A DNA stretch of 9,283 nt, taken from assembly GCA_945788485.1 (NCBI GenBank), contig CALZMB010000074.1, positions 1 through 9,283 of the forward strand. The letters are read 5' to 3'. The translations under genes were made by a program, and so were the position numbers. Shown here piece by piece: positions 4,588-9,283 of the stretch (within the stretch, counting starts at the first letter, position 1; every line of letters begins with the position of its first letter). The notes below the pieces were generated by a model, which was not told the origin of the DNA, ran no database searches, and was given only the letters and a program-made list of their open reading frames with translations. This stretch comes from an uncultured bacterium (lineage in GTDB: Bacteria > Bacteroidota > Bacteroidia > Bacteroidales > Bacteroidaceae).

Positions 4588-6198
4588 TTAATAGCCTGTA
4601 TTCTGTTGGAAGTCGGGCTGTGATGCAATAACGTTGCTTGGGATAGGGAAGACGTTCATGTATTCCGGGAAGTCAGCACCATTAGCCACACCAGCCTTCC
4701 AGCTCCAGTTGTATCCTTTGCAGAATTTGTTGAAGCGGACGAGGTCAGTACGGCGGACATTCTCCCAATACAGCTCACGGCAACGCTCGTCGAGTATTTC
4801 ATCGAGAGTGAGGTCAATAGCAGTGTAAGCCGGAACACCTGCGCGTTCACGAACATAGTTTACATACTCAAGACCCTTTGTCATATCGGCAGCACCACGC
4901 AAAGCACATTCTGCATACATCAGATAGACGTCAGCAAGTCGGATGAGCGGGAGGTCAGTGTTAGGGAACTTTGTGATTTCACCCACCTTCATTGAGCCTG
5001 TCGCAGCATTGTCGCGAAGGAGGTTAGTGAACTTAACCACAGCGTAGCCATCTGTGAACTCAGAGAACTTGGTGTTCTCCTTTTTGAAGCCGTTAGCCTC
5101 TTTGCACCACATAGACCATCGGATATCCTGAGGAGCGGCAGCGAACTTGTCTGAGAACTCAGGTGTTGCGTGCATACAGCCCCACTGCTGGTTCAAACCG
5201 TAGTCTTCACAGTTCATGTAAACGCCATTCTCATTAACAGTCTTGTAGGCAGCAGCGCAAAGGAATGCTGTACCTCCGTATGGCTGAGTCTGCACTGCAT
5301 CGTAAGCGATGCCCCAAAGAATTTCGTTCACATCACCACCGCCTGGCATATACACGTCATTGTCTCCGCAGAAAAGCCAGAGATAGTTATGTGCAAGTCC
5401 GGAGTTCTTGAAGCCGGCACCTTTATGGCGCGCGATAATGTTCTCGCAAGTCTGAGCGCACTTGTCATAAGCCGGAGTGCCGGTGAATACCTCAGCGTTG
5501 AGATAGAGGCGGGCGAGGAGGGCCTCAACACCGTCTTTTCCGACGCGTCCGTATTTAGGAGTTTCGTCGCTCATGTTTGCGACAATGTCTTTCAGCTCGG
5601 CTTCGAGCCAATCGTAGAGCTCTTTGCGTGACTTCTGCACAGGCGAGGTGCCAGGAGCATCTGCCTCTGTGATGAAGCCGCCTTTTCCGAACATGTCAAC
5701 GATGTTGTAGTAGCTCATTGCACGAAGCGCACGTGCCTCAAGCGCCATAGAGCTGTATTTCTCGTCGCCATTGACAAGGCGGAGAAAATCATTGCAGATT
5801 GCGATATGTACATACATACGGCTGTATGTACCGAAGATGTTGGCATTGCCCTTGCTCCAAGTGTTGGTTACGAGGTCAAACACGCCTTCGTCAGCCCAGA
5901 TCCACTTTGATTCGTCAGTCGTGAACTCATTGAGCATGTAGATGCCACGTGTGTACTGGCTTGTACCGCCGTCGAGACCTGAAATGTCAGAGCCTCCGTC
6001 AGGACCATACTGTCCTGAGACAGCCATTCCGGAATAGCATTTTGCCAAGACTCCCTCGTACTGCTCTTCAGTGAGGTTGCCGGCAGTAGTAGTATTCGGG
6101 TCGTTAGGCATCAAGTCCAAGTCGCCTACGCAAGACGTAGCACCGAGTGCCATGGTTGCGCATAATACCGTAAATATTTTGTTTTTATATGATTTCAT
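4588..6198 (-). CDS. susD: SusD-like starch-binding lipoprotein
   Basis: A 536-residue lipoprotein (B. theta SusD is 551) that caps the SusC transporter and binds oligosaccharide at the cell surface. The lipobox is ATSC with Cys23, followed by VGDLDLMPNDPN, the usual SusD start. The helical TPR-like core includes ALEARALRAMSYY (152-164) and LLARLYLNAEVFTG (227-240). The C-terminal part has RLADVYLMYAECALR (420-434), ENVRRTDLVRF (479-489) and the ending FPIPSNVI...NTGY. Aligned by eye to B. theta SusD from memory, starch contacts Asp73, Arg81, Trp98, Tyr296 and Trp320 correspond to Asp76, Arg84, Trp101, Tyr307 and Trp339; Asn101 appears replaced by Glu104. This favours an alpha-glucan ligand. 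The gene follows susC by 38 bases and is followed by the susE-like gene. Confidence 0.93.
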   Translation of the reverse strand: MKSYKNKIFTVLCATMALGATSCVGDLDLMPNDPNTTTAGNLTEEQYEGVLAKCYSGMAVSGQYGPDGGSDISGLDGGTSQYTRGIYMLNEFTTDESKWIWADEGVFDLVTNTWSKGNANIFGTYSRMYVHIAICNDFLRLVNGDEKYSSMALEARALRAMSYYNIVDMFGKGGFITEADAPGTSPVQKSRKELYDWLEAELKDIVANMSDETPKYGRVGKDGVEALLARLYLNAEVFTGTPAYDKCAQTCENIIARHKGAGFKNSGLAHNYLWLFCGDNDVYMPGGGDVNEILWGIAYDAVQTQPYGGTAFLCAAAYKTVNENGVYMNCEDYGLNQQWGCMHATPEFSDKFAAAPQDIRWSMWCKEANGFKKENTKFSEFTDGYAVVKFTNLLRDNAATGSMKVGEITKFPNTDLPLIRLADVYLMYAECALRGAADMTKGLEYVNYVRERAGVPAYTAIDLTLDEILDERCRELYWENVRRTDLVRFNKFCKGYNWSWKAGVANGADFPEYMNVFPIPSNVIASQPDFQQNTGY

Positions 6199-6236
6199 TG
6201 TCTAAATACATTATTTGTGTGAAACGCCTCAACATA

Positions 6237-9200
6237 TTAGAAAGTAGCTACAATACCAAGTGTGGCAGTCATTGAGCGTGGATAGAGATCGCGGTCGATG
6301 CCATCTGACACTTCGGGGTCGATACCCTTGTAGTTTGTGATTACGAACGGGTTCTGCACGGCGCCATAGACACGCAGACGCAGTTTGTTGTCGATCAAGC
6401 CAGGCCAAGTGTATCCGAGCGAGATGTTGTCGCAGCGGAGGAAGCTGGCGTTACGGAGCCAGTAGTCGCTCTTCTGTATGCCGACAGAAGCGTTCTTGGT
6501 ACCAGTGAAGTAAGCGCCACCGGCATCGATAAGGTTGTTGACCTTGTCGTTCTTGTAGCAGTTGTCGATGTTAGAGTTACCTGCGATAGCGTCGGCATAA
6601 ACGTAGTTGCCGATGTTTGCGCGGAGAGTGAAGCCGAAGTCCCAGTTCATCCAGTTCAGGGTCGTTCCGAACATCATTGTCACTTTAGGGTCTTTGCTGT
6701 GACGGATTCTGCGGTCGTCATCGTTGATTACGCCGTCTCCGTTCTGGTCAACATAGACGCCCTCTATAGGATTGCCTGCTTCGTCGTAAACCTGCTCGAA
6801 GAGGAAGAATGAGTTTGCAGGATAGCCTACAGCATGAACCTGACATGTGCCGCCTGTACCGGCAGAGATGCCGCCAATCTCGACATAAGAGCCATCGTTG
6901 TTCAGTTTGGTGATCTTATTCTTGTTGTATGCTACGTTGTAGTTTACGGTCCAGGTGAAGTCTCTTGAGACGATAGGACGTGCTGTAACAGAGAACTCGA
7001 CACCCTGGTTCTCAAGTGTACCGATGTTCTGGTTCATCATGTTTGTTGTAGCAGAACCAACGGGTACAGTAACGAAGCTCAAGAGGTCTTTCGACTTGCG
7101 GAAGTAGTAGTCAACGCTTGCGGTAATGCGGTTGTTGAGGAAACCGAAATCGAAGCCTGCGTTCCATGTTGTCGTTTCCTCCCACTTGAGGTTAGGGTCA
7201 TATCCAGCAGGATAAAGAGTTGTGATGTAGTTGTTGGTAGAGCCCCAAGGATAGTGCGAGCCCTGTACAGACTGAACGTATGTTGCAAGATAAGGATAGT
7301 AGCTGTTGACATCCTGCTGACCTGTGATACCCCATCCGAGACGGAGTTTCCACTCGTTCATCACTTCCTTAACGCCCTTCATCCATGGCTCTTCTGTAAT
7401 TTTCCATCCGAGAGCGACAGACGGGAATACGCCCCAGCGGTTGTCTTTGCTGAAACGTGAAGAGGCATCACCACGCACTGTTGCAGTGAGGAGGTAGCGG
7501 TCAAGGAGCGTATAGTTCAAACGTCCGAAGAACGAGAGGAGCTGTAGGTGGTTAGCCCACTTTGTTGTCTCCGGGTTGGTGTATGTAGTGCCTTCGCGCT
7601 TTGTGCCTTCCGTGAGGGTATAAGTGCCGTCAGCTTCAAGCACTGGAGTATTGAATCCGTTTGTAGTAAATACAGTGCCGTTGTTCCATCCGTCTGCATA
7701 GAATCTCTGCCATGAGTAGCCTGCAGTGACATCGAAGTTAGACTTGATTGCCTCTACGTCTTTCTTGTAGTTCAGATAGAAGTCAAGCAGCGTGTTGCTC
7801 TTGAACTGCTCGATGTGCTGATAAGCTCCTGCGCCGTCGTTGTTGTAGCTGTCCCATGCTGTAGGAGAGTTTGCAGCGAGGTAGTTATTCTCTTTCGACT
7901 TGCTCACGTCATAACCGAGGTTGAGGTTGAAATGGAGGTCTGTGAGCCATTTCAGAGCGTAGTCTATCTGGAGGTTGCCGTTGCTGCGTAGCACAGTAGC
8001 CTTGTCGTCACGGTCGCTTGCCACGGCGAGAGGGTTGTTCACGCCATTGGTGTTGAATGCCGAGCCGTTCATCTGTGAGTAGTAGCCGTTCCAGAGCTGG
8101 TAGCCATTGAGAGAGCTTGCGCTCATCTGCGCGTTGTTGTAGATAGGAGCAGATGGATCCATTGTGACTGCGCCGCTTACTGCGCCGCTGTTAGAGAACT
8201 GGTTCTTCACCCAGTAGCCTTTGGCGTTGGCATTGATTTTCAGGCGATGGTCAAGGAACTCCGGGTTAAGGTTGAATCCTACAGTGGCGCGGTCCATCTT
8301 TGAGTTGATGAGGATACCCTGGTTGTTGGTGTAAGTAGCAGAGACGCGATAAGGGAGCCATCCTGCTGTGCCGCCGACGCTGAGGTTGTAGTCCTGAGAC
8401 ACTGTGGTGCGGAGCACCTCGTCCTGCCAGTTGGTGTTCTGCTTGCCATATTTCTCGATGTTCTTGTTGATGAGGGCAACAGGAGTGCTGTCTGCGCCGA
8501 AGTTTTCTGTGAGGATGCCAAGGAGAGCGTCTGTTGAGAGAGACTCATATTTCTTGCGTGCGGTCTCCACCTTCCAGTTTGCCGAGAAGTTAACCTGCGG
8601 TTTGCCAGCCTTGCCTCTCTTTGTCGTGATGATGATGACGCCGTTAGAAGCGCGCGAACCGTAGATGGCAGTAGCTGAAGCATCCTTAAGAATTGTCATG
8701 TTCTCGATGTTGTCAGGAGCAATCATTGAGAGCGCGTTGCCCATACCCTGTATGCCAGAGTTGTCGAGAGGCACACCGTCCACTACGACGAGCGGGTCGT
8801 TAGAGGCGTTGAGCGAAGAGCCGCCACGTACGCGTATCGTACCGCCGCCTTCAGGACCGCCGGCTGATGTAACGACAACGCCAGGAGCCTGACCAACGAG
8901 GAGGTCTTGTGCCGAAGTGGCGAGGCCTGCCTGTATCTCGCTTGGCTTCACTGTGCTGACTGAGCCGGTTGCATCGTTTTTCTTTACAGTACCGTAGCCG
9001 ATGACAACGACTTCGTTGAGGAGTGCTGCGTCTTCTTTGAGGACGACAACGAGAGATGGCTGTGCCTTGACGGTCACAGTCTGATAACCCACTGAACTGA
9101 TCTGGAGGTCTGCGCCTTCTTCACATTTCAGCACAAAATTACCGTCGAAGTCCGTCACTGCTCCGCCGTTCTGTCCGACGATGCGGACAGTAGCGCCAAT

Positions 9201-9283
9201 GACAGGTTCGCCAGCAGCATCTTTAACGTTACCATTGACAGTAATCTGTGCAAAGGCACCGACAGATAGCAAAAGCCCGAGCA
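6237..9283 (-). CDS. susC: SusC-like TonB-dependent outer-membrane transporter (5' end missing)
   Basis: More than 1011 residues are present. The reading frame is still open at the window edge, in the hydrophobic part of the signal peptide (LGLLLSVGAFA, then QITVNG), so the true start lies just beyond 9283. Numbering from 9272, a carboxypeptidase-regulatory-like domain spans about 11-80 (GEPVIGATV, TDFDGNF). A TonB-box region NEVVVIGYGTVKKNDATGSV spans 86-105. The plug domain runs to about 220 (GGTIRVRGGSS, PLVVVDGVPLD, KDASATAIYGSRASNGV) and the beta-barrel fills the rest, ending in an aromatic Phe. It imports oligosaccharides together with SusD, driven by TonB. B. theta SusC is of similar length. 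The substrate is inferred as starch from the neighbours; the transporter sequence alone does not show it. Any promoter and regulator lie outside the window. Confidence 0.95.
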   Translation of the reverse strand, partial: LGLLLSVGAFAQITVNGNVKDAAGEPVIGATVRIVGQNGGAVTDFDGNFVLKCEEGADLQISSVGYQTVTVKAQPSLVVVLKEDAALLNEVVVIGYGTVKKNDATGSVSTVKPSEIQAGLATSAQDLLVGQAPGVVVTSAGGPEGGGTIRVRGGSSLNASNDPLVVVDGVPLDNSGIQGMGNALSMIAPDNIENMTILKDASATAIYGSRASNGVIIITTKRGKAGKPQVNFSANWKVETARKKYESLSTDALLGILTENFGADSTPVALINKNIEKYGKQNTNWQDEVLRTTVSQDYNLSVGGTAGWLPYRVSATYTNNQGILINSKMDRATVGFNLNPEFLDHRLKINANAKGYWVKNQFSNSGAVSGAVTMDPSAPIYNNAQMSASSLNGYQLWNGYYSQMNGSAFNTNGVNNPLAVASDRDDKATVLRSNGNLQIDYALKWLTDLHFNLNLGYDVSKSKENNYLAANSPTAWDSYNNDGAGAYQHIEQFKSNTLLDFYLNYKKDVEAIKSNFDVTAGYSWQRFYADGWNNGTVFTTNGFNTPVLEADGTYTLTEGTKREGTTYTNPETTKWANHLQLLSFFGRLNYTLLDRYLLTATVRGDASSRFSKDNRWGVFPSVALGWKITEEPWMKGVKEVMNEWKLRLGWGITGQQDVNSYYPYLATYVQSVQGSHYPWGSTNNYITTLYPAGYDPNLKWEETTTWNAGFDFGFLNNRITASVDYYFRKSKDLLSFVTVPVGSATTNMMNQNIGTLENQGVEFSVTARPIVSRDFTWTVNYNVAYNKNKITKLNNDGSYVEIGGISAGTGGTCQVHAVGYPANSFFLFEQVYDEAGNPIEGVYVDQNGDGVINDDDRRIRHSKDPKVTMMFGTTLNWMNWDFGFTLRANIGNYVYADAIAGNSNIDNCYKNDKVNNLIDAGGAYFTGTKNASVGIQKSDYWLRNASFLRCDNISLGYTWPGLIDNKLRLRVYGAVQNPFVITNYKGIDPEVSDGIDRDLYPRSMTATLGIVATF

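Noticed and set aside
5170..5631. Open frame of 153 codons on the plus strand
   Set aside because: It lies wholly antisense within susD, has no family resemblance, and the SusD frame is unambiguous.
8279..8683. Open frame of 134 codons on the minus strand in another frame
   Set aside because: It is internal to susC; its Ser/Thr/Arg-rich composition is typical of an off-frame shadow.

Overview
The window looks like chromosomal DNA from a gut Bacteroidales bacterium (Bacteroides, Prevotella or Muribaculaceae type; I cannot name the genus). The evidence is a SusC/SusD pair, lipoproteins with acidic residues after the lipidated cysteine, A-rich leaders in place of Shine-Dalgarno sites, and promoters of the Bacteroidetes form TTTG-N19-TATCTTTG. 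Every gene I can support lies on the minus strand, so transcription runs from high to low coordinates.

Right part (9283 down to 1721): a starch-type Sus operon in the order susC (5' end cut by the window edge), susD, a susE-like gene and a susF-like gene, closed by a strong intrinsic terminator at 1721-1750. SusD (surface glycan binding) and SusC (TonB-dependent outer-membrane transporter) import oligosaccharides. The two downstream lipoproteins carry two and three carbohydrate-binding modules, the same counts as SusE and SusF of Bacteroides thetaiotaomicron. Most of the starch-contacting residues known from B. theta SusD can be placed in this SusD, so an alpha-glucan substrate is likely. The enzymes and regulator would lie outside the window.

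Left part (1702 down to 1): visibly more AT-rich DNA with two tandem cassettes. Each has a promoter, a DUF3791-type small protein and a DUF3990-type protein. Cassette B (1702-692) is complete and has a third small gene; its three genes overlap by 1 and 4 bases and end in an intrinsic terminator. Cassette A (377-1) is cut by the left edge after the first 31 codons of its DUF3990 gene. The DUF3990 proteins carry a His-Gly-Ser/Thr motif and a Phe-Gly-Lys-Gly-Phe-Tyr motif that closely resemble the NAD-binding motifs of PARP-type ADP-ribosyltransferases. I infer toxin-antitoxin or defence-like modules. The two cassettes share an identical 57-bp promoter segment although their proteins have diverged strongly. 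This segment forms direct repeats 1325 bp apart that bracket the whole of cassette B.

Between the cassettes (378-691) is a gap with a perfect 17-bp inverted repeat and one doubtful small membrane-protein ORF. The cassette pair, its shared promoter repeats and the inverted-repeat element are the parts most worth a second look.
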